Positions 1 to 11,426 of a stretch of 64,000 nt of DNA are shown here, in pieces (within the stretch, counting starts at the first letter, position 1; each line of letters begins with the position of its first letter). The translations under genes were made by a program, and so were the position numbers. Source of the DNA: Pyropia yezoensis (Eukaryota; Rhodophyta; Bangiophyceae; Bangiales; Bangiaceae); the NCBI GenBank assembly GCA_009829735.1, contig CM020619.1, forward strand, positions 18,481,816-18,545,815, given 5' to 3'. Under the pieces are notes generated by a model. It saw only the letters and a list, made by a program, of their open reading frames with translations. It did not search any database and was not told where the DNA came from.

Positions 1-173
1 CCGTGGAAAGCTCCGTGCGACCCCGCCTCCCTGGGCCGCCCAACAGTTGCGCAATCAGCTCGAAGGCAAAAAAGCTCTTCCCCTCCGATCCCTGCCATTC
101 CTCCATCCCCTCTGGCAGCATGCCGACCCCACCCACGCCTCCTCCTCCCCCCCCCCCGCCTACTCCAAGCGTC

Positions 174-680
174 ATGCAATGGCCCGTCACGGGGGCGTGC
201 GCCACCCTCGAAGACGTCCGCGCGCGCTCAGCCGCGTTTGGTGCCGCCCGCGGCCGCGGCCCCGCTTACACGCCTCGAAACCTGATGCTCGCGCTGGTGG
301 GTGAGGTGGGCGAGCTCGCCGAGTGCTTCTAGTGGAAGGGAGACGGCAGCCCGTCGGGACCACCGGCGGCGGCGTCCACAGGCGGCAGCGCTTCCGCCTC
401 ACCTGGGGGTTCTGACGGTGCGAGTGACGGCGCCACCAACGCTGCCGCCGCGGCTATAGCTCTGCTTCCTGCTGGTGGCGGCAGCCGCCTTGGTCCCGAC
501 TGGTCGACGGAGGAGATCACCCATCTGGGCGAGGAGCTGTCTGATGTGCTGATGTACACTATCAAACTGGCGAACGCGTGTGGGGTTGACCTGCCGGCGG
601 TGGTGGCGCGCAAAATGCGGCTCAACGAGCTCAAGTACCCAGTGGTGCCAGGGGAAGGAGGGGGAACGGCTCGGCCCTAG
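174..680 (+). pseudogene. DCTPP1: MazG-type dCTP pyrophosphatase with one in-frame TAG
   Basis: The product resembles the all-alpha NTP pyrophosphatase DCTPP1, which hydrolyses dCTP and modified dCTPs to monophosphates to clean the nucleotide pool. Visible are TLEDVRARSAAF, then PRNLMLALVGEVGELAECF (first metal-binding E-x-x-E helix) and, after a 45-60 residue Ser/Ala/Gly-rich insert, EELSDVLMY (second acidic motif) and VDLPAVVARKMRLNELKYP. The frame is open from base 3 to the stop at 678-680 except for TAG at 330-332. That TAG sits where the family has Gln in an FQW motif, so one C-to-T change explains it. ATG 174 is chosen because homology begins just after it; ATG 120 is an in-frame alternative preceded by Pro-rich codons. 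Everything beyond the stop is intact, so this is a very young pseudogene, an assembly error, or a case of readthrough or editing. Confidence 0.8.
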
Positions 681-1949
681 ATGAGCGGAGTATGTAAAAG
701 TAGGGTGGGAAGGGGTGCAAGGGGTCGAAGATAGGCGAGACAGGCGCACGAAGAGCACCGGCCGCCCTAGAAGCCTCTCGGGGGATAAGTCTGGGGATGG
801 CCACTGCGCTCTGCTCCGCTGTGCCATCTCTACAGAGGCTGCGATGTGTGTCCGCAACTGGAGGCTGCCGACGACTACTGTAGCCGCCCTGCCGCGGCCC
901 CCGTGGGCGCCCCATCCATTGCCCCCACCCCAGCCGCGCGAATCCACCGCAGCCGCCCGCCGGGTTCTGTTGTGGCCACATCTACACGCGGAGGCAGAGG
1001 CGAAGGTCGGAGCGCCCGCCCCGGCAGCAGCACGCGCGCGGCAGCCTCTTGATGCTCATCAAAACTTGAAGCCGCCACAGTAGCTGCGTCCACCGCCACG
1101 ACCGCCCAACGCCCCCCCTTAACCACCCATTATATCCGCAGTGTGCACCAGCAACTTTTACTGTGCCGGTGGAGGGGGAAAGATGGTCCCGCCTTTTGGG
1201 CGCGCCCCGTCCTTCCCGCTCCGACCTGCTGCACTCTTCGGTTCCCAACGGTGCAGCGACGGTCGTCCCATGTCTAAGTGAGAGTCGCGTACCATTCTTG
1301 TCGAATATATGCCCCTGTAGTTAAGTTCCTTGGGCGCGGATCACTGGCGTCCGGCTCGCTCTCGCGGGAGCATTCGCAATCTGAACGCTGTGGCGGGGGC
1401 CATCCGGCCACCGTGCCCCGCCTCGTCTCGGTCCCGCGACGGAGCTGCCACCCGCGGCTGCCACCATCGCGTACGTAGGTTGGGTTCGGCTTACCTCAAA
1501 CAACAGCCCGTCAGTCACACATCACGCAACCACAGTGTGCAAAGGCACCCGTCGGCTGATGCGGAGATCCGCGCGTTCCGTCGTCACCGCCAGAGAGACG
1601 GGAGTCGGCCGGGAACAGTGCGGAACAGTGGGGGGGGTGCTGGTGGAGGGGCCTTTTCTTTATCCCAGTGGCCAACGAGCCTCCCGACCCTTCACTCTCG
1701 AGGCCGCCGCTGTTTCCCGCTAGCCTCTCTCGCGACGCGGCAACGTTGTCTGCTGATGGAAGGGGGTGGGTGCCCCCCCCAGAGAGGCTGATCTTCTGGA
1801 GGGCTTCGCGGGGGACGGGAACTGTACCCGACTCGCGACGAGGCACAAGTAAACCCCCCCTCCCCACCGAAAGCCGTTGGCTGGCGCGCCCCGCCGACCG
1901 CCAGTTGCCGGGCACCCCCGCGTCCTCAGAGGCGTGCGCCGGGGGGGGG

Positions 1950-1997
<48 letters not shown>

Positions 1998-3079
1998 GCG
2001 GGGGGGCGGCGGCGGGGGGGGGGGGGGGGGGGGGGCACGTGAGCCGGAGAAGACCCGCCGCGCGGGCGAAGAGGAGGAGGAGGGGGGACGGTGGGGCTCG
2101 TCCTCTCCGCAGGAGGTGCTTGCAGTCGCGTGGCAGCGGGAGTGGCTCGCCCGGGCGCCCTCAGCGACGGTGCGCAGCTTGGACGGCGCGGAGGAAGGGG
2201 AGGGGGGGGAAGGGGCCCAGCCGACGATCGCGAGCGCGGAGGGAGGGGGGGAAGAGGCAATGGCGCAGGGGAAGGAGGCGCGCACCCCGCGCCAAGGGCG
2301 TGTGCAGCAGAGGCTGCTGCCTGCATGCTTTCCGTGACTGCTAAAGAAGAAAAAAAAGACAGATATCAGGTTATGAGGTGCGACAGCAGAACAAAAAAAC
2401 AAGGGTCGCGTCAGAGAGCTGGTCAAGAAAAGAACAGGTAGACCGAACCTCTCTTTTTCTCACCAGCTCAAAATTATAGATGGGCGTGCATCGTACCTGG
2501 TGTTGCCATGGGTTGAGACAACAAGCGCGCCTGTGCGGGGCGGGTTGAGGGCGGGAGACCCCGCTTCCTAGCCGGGGCCATGGTGGATGTGGGAGTGGCC
2601 GCTGTGCAGCAGCAGGCGCGACACGACGACCAGAGGGACGCAGAGCTTGGCACGGTCGTCGTCGACGGGCCGCGAGCACAGCGCGTAGCGCAACCGTCGT
2701 GAGCGCTTTATATACGCGCGCGCGGTGGAGTGGGAGCTCCCAGCAAAACAGACGCTGAGAGTGGCGCGCCCTCATTGGGGTCCGTGAACGCATCTGATTG
2801 GCTATCCTGGAGACCTCAAAGTTTAACATTGTTTTTGGAAGGCCACAATGCGGCGGCCAAGCGCGGCACGTCCCTGGGCCACAAGCTCGCCTACCCCTCT
2901 CTGAGACCAGTCCTCAAGGGGGTGTATCTCATCCAGGGCCCCCCAAATACGCCTCCCGAGAAATGTAGCACCCCCAATAAACCCCTCTCCCGCCTCGCTG
3001 GAGCGTTTTGCGTCCTATGATCTCCGGCCCGCCGCCGTTTGTGTGCCACACAGTGCCGGGCAGTGGGTCTTGACCCATG
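681..3079. other. gene-poor stretch
   Basis: No reading frame here looks like a conserved protein. The open frames are Arg/Pro/Gly-rich shadows of the GC bias. It holds the poly(G) tract listed separately, an A-rich patch around 2340-2440 and ATTGG (inverted CCAAT) motifs near 2774 and 2798. Confidence 0.5.
1952..2035. repeat. poly(G) tract (45 G, then 22 G)
   Basis: An uninterrupted run of 45 G (1952-1996) is followed by short interruptions and a second run of 22 G (2014-2035). Such runs readily form G-quadruplexes and are error-prone in sequencing, so the exact length is uncertain. Confidence 0.9.
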
Positions 3080-3545
3080 TATTGCTGTTATCCCAATTTT
3101 GGCCGATCAGGACAAGAACAACACTGCATGAACAACCGTGTGATCCAATCGCGTGCTGGCAGGTGAGGGCGAGCCAATCGCGTGCTCTAGGGGCCCGATC
3201 GCCCAGAGCAGATGATTGGCTGCAGCCACAGTGGGCCTCTTACCAATCGCTGATTGGTCGAAACACTGTTGTTCTCTCGGCTGAGATCGCCGAAGATTCT
3301 CCCCACATCGGCTCGTTCCTCTGCGGAACAGTTGTCCAGCTTGTCTTGGTGTCTGTTCCACTCAGGTTCTCCCCTCCATGTGCTCGGAGTCCCGGGAAAG
3401 TCGCAGATCTTACTGTTTGCACAACAATGGAGGCTGATTCGGAGCTCTCATTGGTCAGAGAGGCATCCTGTGAGGCATGTCATTGGTCAGTGGACTGTTG
3501 TTCTTGTTCTTGTCCGGATCGGCCAAAATTGGGGGAACTGCAATA
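3080..3545. mobile_element. MITE-like element, 41-bp inverted ends, CCAAT-rich core
   Basis: Bases 3080-3120 and 3505-3545 are inverted copies with 37 of 41 positions matching; the inner 29 bases differ at one. The 466-bp unit encodes no recognisable protein. Its core holds about seven CCAAT/ATTGG motifs (near 3147, 3175, 3213, 3244, 3253, 3450 and 3481), several in the extended forms CCAATCG or ATTGGTC. The structure fits a non-autonomous DNA transposon. I could not identify a clean target-site duplication. Confidence 0.6.
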
Positions 3546-3546
3546 T

Positions 3547-4419
3547 CTAGAATTTCGCGCATCGGGCCCGCATCTACGAAACACGTTTTTGCATGGTGGC
3601 CCCTGTGGCCTCTGGAGGGCGAAAACCGCGCATAAACGGTGCGCGAGCACCACCACGAGCTGGAAGGTTCTTCTTTCCTCTTCGTTTCTTGCCTACGACG
3701 ACCAGGACGTGAAGGGCTACGTCCTCATGTACGAAGTGAAGCTTGTTGTTCAGTACCGGCTGAGATAGCCCAAAACCAACACGTATTTGCAGTGGATTCT
3801 CGCATGGAACAATCCGAAATGCACATGTCCCGTGAGAGTCCAAACATCAGTGCGAAGCAATGTTCTGCAAACGCGCATAAACAATGCAGAATCAAACGAA
3901 CACTCGATGCAAATTGGTGACCGTCAGCGCATCCTTTCACAAAGGGCGTGTCGTTTCAGACACGTTTCGCTGCGCACTGTCTGCAAACTGTGCCACAACG
4001 GCGCTGACGAAGTGCACCAGGTCGACTACGCGGTGACCGCGCACATCCCGCGGCGACGCGGGCGAGGTCAAGCAGGGCTTCCCGCACGAGCTGTGCAGAC
4101 ACGTGTATGCCTTGCGCCGACGGGCGGTGCAAGAGGTTGTGGAACGATGTAATCAGGTGGCCCACGGGTCATCAATGTGCATGCTTCCGGCAAGGGGCCG
4201 AAAAAAAAAACATGCATAGGCACTCAGGGTGTTTTTTTCTGCTGGATGTGTGGCAGAATGCGCGCAGAATGTGGGGGAGTGCGCAATGCGAGTGTTTTTT
4301 ATCGTCTCATGCGTGATCGTTCTCGAACTTGAAGCAGGGGTTCGCAGACGGAACTGAGGTCGACGGAGCCCCAAAACACGCTCTGGCACGTGCTCGCATT
4401 CGCATGCGCGAAATTCTAG
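3547..4419. mobile_element. possible inverted-repeat element, 16-bp perfect ends
   Basis: CTAGAATTTCGCGCAT at 3547-3562 recurs as its exact reverse complement at 4404-4419. The left copy abuts the preceding inverted-repeat element. The 840-bp interior is less GC-rich than its surroundings and has no recognisable coding sequence. The short arms and unclear target duplication make this a tentative call. Confidence 0.35.
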
Positions 4420-4805
4420 GTACATGGATTAAGATCCACTGCGCTGCCTCCCCCGTCCCTGAGTCGTCGTGCAGCGGCTGTATCTCCCGAATGCCCACCT
4501 GAAAAAGCCTCGAAAAACTAGTAGCCCCCCGCTGCGCCTCCCGTCGACGCCGCAGGGTGTGGTGGGCAGCCGCGCCAGCGCCGCACTCGTCGAGCAGTCT
4601 AGGGCTGGGATGTAAAGCCCAAAATATCTTTTTAGAGCAGCCTTCCAGCCCACCACAAACGGTGTGCTGCCTGGCGAAGGTGCTGTTCATTGGATCCTGC
4701 AGAATCTTCCCTCTCAGACCGGGTGAGCACGGCCCCCACGTACCGACCCGGATCGAGGGTCCTCAGGCACCCCTTTCCCCCCCCCTGCACAGATATTAAT
4801 GAATA

Positions 4806-5617
4806 TCACGACGAAGAGAACGGCTCACGAGCAAGCAGAAAGAAGTGCCGACCATCACGGTATAGAGTCCTAACCACTCCGCTCACGGCGAGAAAGGGAA
4901 TATATTTCATACGTCCTTCGATGGAGGAAAAACAGTCCATGTCCAGCCGTCTTTCAGGGAGTCCGTATTTTCCTTGACGATCAGCCGCCGAGCGAACACA
5001 CTCAACGTAGGCGAAAGCTCGCGGCTCCCCGACGTGTACCAAGGCATAGTGGTGCGCGAGCCCGTAGGTAGTGACAGCCACACGTCGGACCGCGCCAGTC
5101 CACATTTCATGAAGATCTTCAGAGTCAATCTTCAAGAGGTTGTTTCGCCGACGCCCTGGACCATTCGTGGAGACGGACCCACCAATGACGTCTCCAGCGA
5201 GCCGCAACCTGGAGCCGTTTCCTGGAAAACTGGATCAATGGGTGCGCCTGGAAGCGCGTCAAAGTTGATGCCGTCGGCTTCTTCCACGACTTCTTCGTCT
5301 GGTAGATCATCGTTCGCAATCCAAACTCCGTCATTAGAGTCGCTTGCCGAATCCGAATCGTTCGAACTGTCCGAATCGCGAACATCTGCCGCACCCGCCG
5401 GATCATTGTCGACAATGTCGGCGCCGCCTGCCACTGGGGGGGCCTGGGAAGGACTAGCTGAGCCGGGGGCGCGCCACTGGCTGCTCGCCCCTGCTTCAGG
5501 ACCCGTCAGCCGTGGGCGGTTTCCTTTGTTGTGGCGGAACCATGTAGATCTCGGAAACTTCTTGCCGCCACACTGATGACAATGGCATTCTTGGTACGAG
5601 TCGGCGTTTCCCGACAT
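4806..5617 (-). pseudogene. broken transposon-encoded zinc-binding protein
   Basis: Read leftward from ATG 5617, a 161-residue frame begins with CHCHQCGGKKFPRSTWFRHN, a Cys-rich segment of the kind found at the N terminus of CACTA/Plavaka-like transposon proteins. An Asp/Ser/Glu-rich acidic stretch follows, and the frame stops at 5132. Just before that stop, a second frame (5207-4806) carries protein-like sequence without low complexity, including HHYALVHVGEPRAFAYVECV and LPERRLDMDCFSS. The switch of frame near 5130-5150 indicates a frameshift or an unrecognised intron. No DDE transposase domain is present, so this is a 5' fragment. The acidic region and Cys motif support transposon ancestry; the superfamily is a guess. 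Confidence 0.5.
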
Positions 5618-7477
5618 TGAGGCCCGTCTGACGGAAGGAAGGGGGGGAGGGGGGGGGTTACGGAGCGGGGGTGCCGAGGAGGGAGCACAGCTGGAGAGGG
5701 AGGGGAGGCCGTGACGCTGGGGAAGGAGGCTGCCGAGCGAAGGGCAGGGGAGGGTGTGAAGGGGTGGGGGAGGGATGGGGGGTGACGGGCGGGATGTCGC
5801 GGTCTGTGGTGAGATGGGATGATGAGAAAGGGATTCGAGGTGGTGGGGTCCGTCCTTTCATAGCCTGGTCCACGGACGTGCTACCTCTCTTCTGGGGCTA
5901 GCCCGCGAAGGGCTCGCGTTATGGACGAGCTGTCGTGGAGGTGGCTTAGCGCGGAGGTGGCCACGTCAGTGAGAGTTTCTTTTCGCCTCCAGAGGCTTCT
6001 AAAAAATGCAGCCTGGAAGGCTCCACAAGCTCTGCGGTAGCCATTGGATAGCGTGGAAGGGGAAGGGCTTGCGGCGAAATGTGGGGGCCAGGCTTGGCGG
6101 CGGGGCCCCACTGAAAGCGCCAAGAGTGGAGGGGTGGGGCATGCCATTGGGCAGCGGCCGTGCAGGCAGCACGGTTGCGCAGCACCCTCCACAAGGCGGG
6201 GGCGAGCGGAGGGGAGAGTGCGGGCGCAGTGGCGGCGCGGCGCGCGAGGGGGGGGCGTGTGGAAGATAGCGGCGGCGGGGCGCGGCGGGGAGCAGCGGTC
6301 ATGTGGCTGGCGCGGTTGCGCAGCACGGTGGCATGCCGGGAGCGCCACGGGGGGGGGGCGGGCGACTGCCTGGGGGGGGCGCGCGCGGCGAGGCGCTGGA
6401 AGGGGGGGCGTGCGGAAAAGTGCGGGGGTGGGGGCGCAGGGGGGGGCAGCGGCCGAACGTCCAGCGTGGTTGCTCAGCGCGGTTGGGCCGCGAGGTGGCG
6501 AACCAGGACGGCCACGGGGGGGTCGGCGGTCGGCGGAGTGGGGGGCAGACTCGGCGACCCACCCCCAGCAGCCCAGGACGTCCGGTTGAAAATTCCGGAA
6601 TAAAGTGGGTGCGCAACCACCCCGCTGAAAAACTCATCTGGGAGGGGCCCCCGTGAGGGAGTGGCGGTAATCCCGGAAAAACCCCCGATTATGGTGCCCT
6701 GAACCCGGATATCGGGGTTATTTTTGTTGTAGGGAACGGCAGGATGGCCAGCCAGAATCATCAAAGGCAATAGTCGACCACGCAAGCGCTGCAGTGCGAC
6801 TCATCCAGCAATGGGCTCTTGCGTGCGAGAGCCAACGGGGCAGGCGCTACACCCTGCGAGCCAAGCTATCTATGCAGGTGTAGCTAGCTATCTATGCAGG
6901 GTTGAGAGGCGATTATTATTGAGTCAAAATTATCGAGTAAATTATCAGAAAAGAATAACGTTCAGGAGAACCGGATCGATAATGATTATCAGACGTCCAC
7001 GTGTTCCACCACGTGTCGGCTCCGAGGCCCATCAGACCAGACCGGACCGCCTAATCACGCGGCAGTGCCGCACCCTGTCGCCGTTTTCGGAACTGTGTAC
7101 GTAGCCGCGATACAGTACGGCAGCGTGCCCAGCCAAGATCCAGACCCACACCACGAGGACGATAGGAGCTACGTACGCCGACTAGGACTTCACATCCTCC
7201 GCGGCGTACTGTACATACACGGCGGGTGCGGCCGCCCCACGCGGCACGTTCTCCGCCGCCTGCGTACTACGCGGCCCAATTTAGGCTCTACGCCCTTTCC
7301 GAAAGCCGTGTCCGCAGCTCGTCAGGCGGCTCGTGTTGGGCACGACGTGGTTAATTCATTGCTGTCATTCTAACACGTGGCTCCCGGGCGATAACTATCA
7401 GAAACGTTTTCAATAATTATCGCATGTTTTTACTAACGATGGATGCTTTCGCAAAATGTATAAACCCTGTATCTATG
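5618..7477. other. G-rich degenerate repeats and AT-richer segment, no gene
   Basis: From 5640 to 6640 the plus strand is strongly G-rich. A module with the core GGTTGC-CAGC recurs near 6174, 6313 and 6469, about 140-155 bp apart, as a decayed tandem repeat. From 6640 to 7440 composition falls to near-balanced. That part has a partial hairpin at 6675-6727, a doubled CTATCTATGCAGG (near 6868 and 6888) and three CACGTG sites near 7000, 7013 and 7375. No coding frame is convincing. Confidence 0.45.
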
Positions 7478-7755
7478 GCCTCCCCCCTCCCAGCACCCCC
7501 CCGCCCCCTCGCGTTCCCAGCAGCCCCGCCATTGGCTGGAGCTGGCACCCCCCTCCCAGCACCCCCCGCCCCCTCCCGTTCCCAGCAGCCCCGCCATTGG
7601 CTGGAGCTGGCACCCCCCTCCCCTTCCCCCCCCCGCCCCCTCGCGATCCCAGCAGCCCCGCCATTGGCTGGAGCCGGCACCCCCCTCCCAGCACCCCCCC
7701 GCCCCCTCCCGTTCCCAGCAGCCCCGCCATTGGCTGGAGCCGGCACCCCCCTCCC
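7478..7755. repeat. four tandem 65-67-bp units, each with ATTGGCTGGAGC
   Basis: Four head-to-tail units place ATTGGCTGGAGC at 7531, 7596, 7663 and 7729, so the period is 65-67 bp. Each unit is a C-rich run, a CCCAGCAGCCCCGCC block and the inverted CCAAT box. The array ends about 350 bp upstream of the start codon at 8107, so it may act as a repeated upstream element of that gene. Confidence 0.85.
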
Positions 7756-7845
7756 CTTTCCTGCTTGGGGCACTGCCGCCGGAGTGAACGAGCAGGCTCA
7801 ACGCCACTGCTTCTGGTGCATCCTCGTACGGACCGCGGGCGCGGA

Positions 7846-7853
7846 TGACGTCA
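7846..7853 (+). promoter_or_regulatory. candidate CRE/bZIP site TGACGTCA
   Basis: A perfect palindromic TGACGTCA lies about 260 bp upstream of ATG 8107, downstream of the CCAAT-bearing tandem repeats. The position suits a promoter element; function is inferred from the motif alone. Confidence 0.3.
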
Positions 7854-8106
7854 GCTGCGCTGGTCGACGCGCTTCCGGTAAAGCGGTGGGCCCGCCGACC
7901 CGATACATTTTCGTTGGTGCATAATGTACTGTACGGTACACATTTGAGATGGACAACCGGACAACGGCAAGCCATGAGCGACATTTCACTCTGACCCGTC
8001 CAGGCCAACGCCAGCTCCTCCCAGACCTTCCCGTCTACGCTGGAACCTCTTCCTCATCGCCCACCTCCCCACCCTTGGATTCTGTCTGCGGGTGCGGGTT
8101 GTTGCC

Positions 8107-10934
8107 ATGGCGCCCCTTCCTCCCACCCCCCCACCCCCATGGATGCGCCCGTCCCCTCCCCCACCCCCTCCCTCCCGGGCGCCGCCGCTCAAACGCTTTG
8201 CCACCCCCCCGGGCGTGGGCGACGGCCTCCTCGGCGGCGGCCACGGCGGCGGCCACGGCGGCGGCCCCGGCGGCGGCCGCGGCGGCAGCCCCGGCGGCGG
8301 CCACGGCGGCGGCCACGGCGGCGGCCACGGCAGCGGAGCGCCCACTGTGTCCTTCCCCCCCACCGTCCGGGCGGCGCTGCGGCTCTCCCGTGCGGCGCGT
8401 GCGGCGGGGGAGCCCGCCGTAGCGGCCGCCGCGCTCGCCGCCGCGCCCGTCGCGGCGGCCGCTGCGGCGCACCCCCGCGCGGCGGGCGCCGTCGCCGCCG
8501 CCACCGCGGCGGCCATCCGCGCGGCAGCCGCGGCTCCCCCCCCCGCGCCGCTGCCACTGGCGGCGCTGCGGGAGCTGGCGCGCACCGCCACCGCCCCCGG
8601 CGGCGCGCCCGCGCCCGTCTACCCCGCCGCCCTGTCGGCGGCCGCGCGGGTGGCGGCGGCGGCCCGCCGGCGGGGCACCCCCGCCGCCCTCCCCCACGTG
8701 TGGGCGCTCGCGCAGGGGGTGTGGGGGGCGGCGCTGGCGGCGGGCGCGGCGGCAGCGTGCCTCCGCCCCTACTGGGCGGCCGCCGCGGCGGCAGGGCGGC
8801 CGGGGCCGGCGCGGGGGGTGTGGGCCGACGCGCTGGAGGGGCGCTACGGGGCGGGCGTGCTGGGCCGTCCGGGCGTCGTGGCCGCCTACGTATCGTGCCT
8901 CGGCCGATGTGGGGCGGCGGGGGTGGTGGGCAGCCGCGCGTTCCGGGAGGAGGTGGTGGCGGGGGGGGGGCGCCGGGGGGAGGGGCGGGGGGGGAGGGCG
9001 TCTTTTGGGCGGCCGTCGCCAGCGGCCACGTGCGGGGGGCAGAGTGCGTCTACTGGGGGGTGCTCGTCCCGTCCACCCGGGCGGCGGTGGAGGCGGCGGC
9101 GGCGGCGGCGGCGGCGGCGGAGCCGGTGGTGGCGACCGACGCAGCGGACGGGGGTGACGCGGCTGGCGGCCGGCGGCGCGGCGGCGGTGGCGGCCGGGGG
9201 GGTGCCCCCGTCGCCATTGCCAGCCGTGCGCACCCGCGGCGACGTGCCGGCCTGGACGGCCCCACCGCCCACGCGGTGCGAGCTGCAGACAAGGCGGCGG
9301 CGGCGGCGACCGCCAACCTCACCGCCGCCACCACCGCCCTCCTCCGCCTCTACGCGATGCGGGGGCTGCCGGCCAAGGCGACGGCGCTGCTTGGCGCCCT
9401 CAACGGCGGGGAGCTCCCCGTCGGGCCCTCCCCTGCCGCCTACGCCGCGGCCATTGCGGCGGTGGGGTCGGCGCTCGCCGACCGGGGGGCGCCCGTGTCG
9501 CAGGCCGCCGCCGCGGCCGCGTCGCTCACCGCCGTGGTGGATGGCATGAAGGGGTCCATGGCGGCCGCTGCGGCGGCCGTTGCAGAGGCCGATTTGGCCG
9601 CCGCGGCGCGGGTGGAGGCGTGGGCAGCCGATGATGACACCGACGCCGCAGACGACATGGACGGCGATGCGGTGGACGTCGGCTTTGATAACACCAGGGA
9701 CGACGACGACGACGGCGCCGGGCACGGCTACGTGCCGTGGCGAGCCCCGCCGGCGGCTGCTGCGCCTCGCACCCGGCCGGCGCAGGGGCGGCCCCGGGTG
9801 GCGGCATCGGCGACGGCGGCAGCTGCCGCGCCCGTTGACGCCCTCATCAGTGTGCTGGCCGCGTCGGGTCGCCTGGGCGCGGCCGCGTCGCTGGCGTCGG
9901 CTGCGCCCGCGTCGGCCGACGCGGCAGTGGCGGTTGCAACCGCCGCCGCCGCCGCGGGGGACGTTGGCCTCGTGCAGACCGTGAGCGACGCGGCGGCCGC
10001 CGCGGCGGCGGCGGCCCCGCCGCCGGCCGCGTCGACGGCGGTGGGGGCGGCGGCAGGGCACCCCGGGCGCCCCGGCGCAGCCGGTGGGGGGGCGGTCCCG
10101 TGGCGCCTCGTCGCCGCGGGCCTGCGTGCCCGCGTCGCGGCGGGGCTGGTGGACGATGCGTTTGCCGCCGCCGACCGCCTGCTTGCCGGCGGAGCCGCCG
10201 CGGCGGGCGCCGCCCCCGACGACGTGCGGGTGGCGCTGGTCGACGCGGCGGGCCGGGCGGGGCGGCTGGACGCTGCCTTTGACGCCTTCCTCCTCGGCCG
10301 GGGGCTCCCCGCCGCGGGTCCGCTGCTGCCGCTCCCGCCGCCGCCGTCCCCCCCCCCTTGGGCCGCCGCCGCCGCCGCCGCCGACGGGGGCGCCTTCGAC
10401 CCGCTGGCGCTCCCCGACCCCGCCGCCCTGGCCGCTGCGGGCGCCGCCGCCGTCACCGCCGCGCGGCTGGCCGAGCTCCCCCCCGCCGCCGCCGCGTGCG
10501 CGTCGGTGGCGGCGCTGGCCGCCGCCGCCGCCCGCTGCGGCCACCCCCTCTGGTCGTGGGCGCTGCTGTGCCACCCGGGGGTGGGGGCGGCCGCCCCCGT
10601 CGGGCCCGCCTGGGCCGCCATCGCCGCCGCCCATGGGCGGGCGGGGGAGGCGGGGGCGGGGGTGGCGGCGCTCGCCGCCGCCCGCACCGCGGGCGTGTGC
10701 CTCGGCGCGGGGGGGGTCGCCGCGCTCACCGCCGTCGTTGCCGCCGCGCTACGGCCGGCGGGGGGAAGGGGCGGAGCCGCGGGGGGCGCCGCCGCCGCGG
10801 GCCGCCGCCACCGCGGCCGCCGCCTCGCCGACGCCCTCTACGCCGCAGCGGGGGGGGAGCCCGCCGCGGCGGCGGCGGGGGTGGCGGCCGCTCTGGGCGG
10901 TCCTGGCGGCGGCAGCAGCAGTGGCGACGCTGCC

Positions 10935-10968
<34 letters not shown>

Positions 10969-11097
10969 ACGCGGCGTGGGCGGCGCCGCTGGCTGCGACG
11001 CTCACCGACCTGGCCGACGGCTGGCTGCCGCCCCGCCCCCGGCCGCTGTGGGCGCTGCTACTCACCGACGCGGCGGCGGCGGTCGAGGCGGTCGCCG

Positions 11098-11136
<39 letters not shown>

Positions 11137-11426
11137 GCGGCGACGCGGCGGCGGCGGCCCTCCGCCGCGTCGGTGGCCTCGTCAGTGACCTGCTCGCCGA
11201 CGCGGGGGTGGTGCCAGACCGGGCGGCGGTGGGGGCGCTGCGGCGGGTCGCCGCCGCCGCGGCGCGCCTGGACGCTGCCACCGCCGCCAGTGGGGAGGCG
11301 GCGGGGGGCGGCGCCGCCACAGCCGCTGCCGCCGCGCGCGACTGGCTCCGCCGCGTCGCCGTCGCGGCGGGGGAGGGCGGCTTTGCGCCCCCCGACGTGG
11401 CCGCGTCGGTGGGGGTCGCTCCGTGA
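8107..11426 (+). CDS. giant Ala-rich helical-repeat protein (PPR-like), frameshifted at a G run
   Basis: Two frames together make a protein of about 1,105 residues. The first runs from ATG 8107 (good CCATGG context) through a Pro-rich leader, a Gly/His tract and helical sequence such as VVAAYVSCLGRCGAAGVVGS. After the G runs at 8961-8998 the coding character moves to another frame, which stays open to TGA at 11424-11426. One missing G, or two extra, would join them. Several stretches have the spacing of pentatricopeptide-type helix pairs, for example LLRLYAMRGLPAKATALLG, ALVDAAGRAGRLDAAFDAF and AWAAIAAAHGRAGEAG. PPR proteins bind organelle RNA, so an organelle RNA role is possible. The extreme Ala bias makes repeat assignment uncertain, and TPR-like or unrelated helical repeats are alternatives. 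An acidic segment near 9630-9720 interrupts the helices. Confidence 0.55.

Noticed and set aside
3043..3768. 241-aa plus-strand frame
   Set aside because: It crosses both arms of the inverted-repeat element and has no family features.
8139..9000. Arg-rich protein from ATG 8139 as the start of the giant gene
   Set aside because: The Arg/Pro repeats are the out-of-frame reading of the Gly/His and Ala-rich coding frame that starts at ATG 8107.
8886..10634. Long Arg/Gly minus-strand frames opposite the giant helical-repeat gene
   Set aside because: Shadow frames forced by GC-rich third positions; no domain.
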